Source: Leptotrichia sp. OH3620_COT-345
GTDB taxonomy: Bacteria > Fusobacteriota > Fusobacteriia > Fusobacteriales > Leptotrichiaceae
Assembly: GCF_003932895.1 (NCBI RefSeq)
Contig: NZ_RQYW01000002.1
Coordinates: 174,947 to 238,946, forward strand
DNA length: 64,000 nucleotides
Direction of reading: 5' to 3'
A model generated the notes under the pieces. It was given only the letters and a program-made list of their open reading frames with translations. It was not told the origin of the DNA and ran no database searches. A program made the translations under genes and the position numbers. The stretch's first letter is position 1; each line of letters starts with the position of its first letter. Positions 63,858-64,000 of the stretch are shown in pieces.

Positions 63858-64000
63858 TTATTGTCAAGTAAAGTCATAGCAAATGACTCAGGACAAATAT
63901 CTAATTTAAAGGAAATAATATAACTATAAGAATTTTCATTGAAATTTTGTAAAAAATAAGATATAATTCACTAAAATATCAAAAATTAAATTAATAAATA
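63858..64000. other. Intergenic end of window
   Basis: AT-rich sequence with no gene that I can support. It holds only the promoter noted separately at 63939-63967, which points to a plus-strand gene starting beyond the right edge. Confidence 0.5.
63939..63967 (+). promoter_or_regulatory. Promoter of a gene beyond the right edge
   Basis: TTGAAA (63939-63944), a 17-base spacer and TATAAT (63962-63967) lie 33 bases from the window end. No start codon follows inside the window. Confidence 0.6.

Noticed and set aside
1..64000. CRISPR arrays, insertion sequences, prophage, tRNA or rRNA genes
   Set aside because: I found no regularly spaced repeats, transposase or integrase frames, cloverleaf-like sequences or rRNA-like stretches; the tandem similarities are duplicated protein genes.

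Overview
The window is strongly AT-rich bacterial chromosome that starts at a replication origin. It holds dnaA (minus strand, cut by the left edge), an oriC-type intergenic region, then rpmH-rnpA-yidD-yidC-khpB-mnmE-parA-parB-mnmG on the plus strand. The combination of very low G+C, lipopolysaccharide export genes (an outer membrane), a short YidC without the large periplasmic domain and Rnf subunits fits Fusobacteriota, most likely a Leptotrichia-like organism. This is inferred from gene content, not from a search.

Layout. (1) 1-9.4 kb: origin and housekeeping block. parAB sits between mnmE and mnmG, rsmG is not seen, and a parS-like site lies just after mnmG. (2) 9.4-10.9 kb: two minus-strand genes, a YwaF/TIGR02206-type membrane protein and an outer-membrane beta-barrel. 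(3) 11.4-39.5 kb: a long plus-strand O-antigen/polysaccharide locus. It starts with a WbaP-type initiating transferase and RmlA, then glycosyltransferases, a Wzm/Wzt ABC exporter, an aminotransferase plus GNAT pair, and an unusual module at about 21.5-35.3 kb. That module has two nucleotidyltransferases, four GT-C-like or polytopic membrane proteins (one fused to a uridine-kinase-type P-loop domain), a class II aldolase, a HAD phosphatase, GtrA, a GtrB-like transferase and a GDPD-like protein. RmlD, a secreted GH16 glucanase, RmlB and RmlC close the locus. (4) 39.6-41.8 kb: a stand-alone DUF2829 (Tad2-like) small gene and a YfcC-type carrier. (5) 42.0-56.2 kb: a second glycan cluster that looks like LPS core/outer core. 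It has GT2, GT9, GT32 and HtrL/YibB transferases, a WaaL-type ligase, tandem paralogous GT2 genes, a polysaccharide deacetylase and MsbA. (6) 56.3-60.3 kb: two small secreted K/E/T-rich proteins, ApbE, RnfC and RnfD. (7) 60.4 kb to the end: mfd, then a decayed small secreted-protein gene and a promoter for a gene beyond the window.

How it fits together: RmlA and RmlB make dTDP-4-keto-6-deoxyglucose. This can go to dTDP-rhamnose (RmlC, RmlD) or, by aminotransferase and acetyltransferase, to a 4-acylamino-4,6-dideoxy sugar. Cytoplasmic glycosyltransferases build a chain on undecaprenyl phosphate, Wzm/Wzt exports it, and WaaL joins it to a lipid A-core that MsbA has flipped. The GtrA/GtrB/GT-C set suggests that a further unusual residue is added after export. 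That module, with the GT-C/kinase fusion, is the best candidate for an undescribed system. No tRNA, rRNA, CRISPR array, insertion sequence or prophage was recognised.
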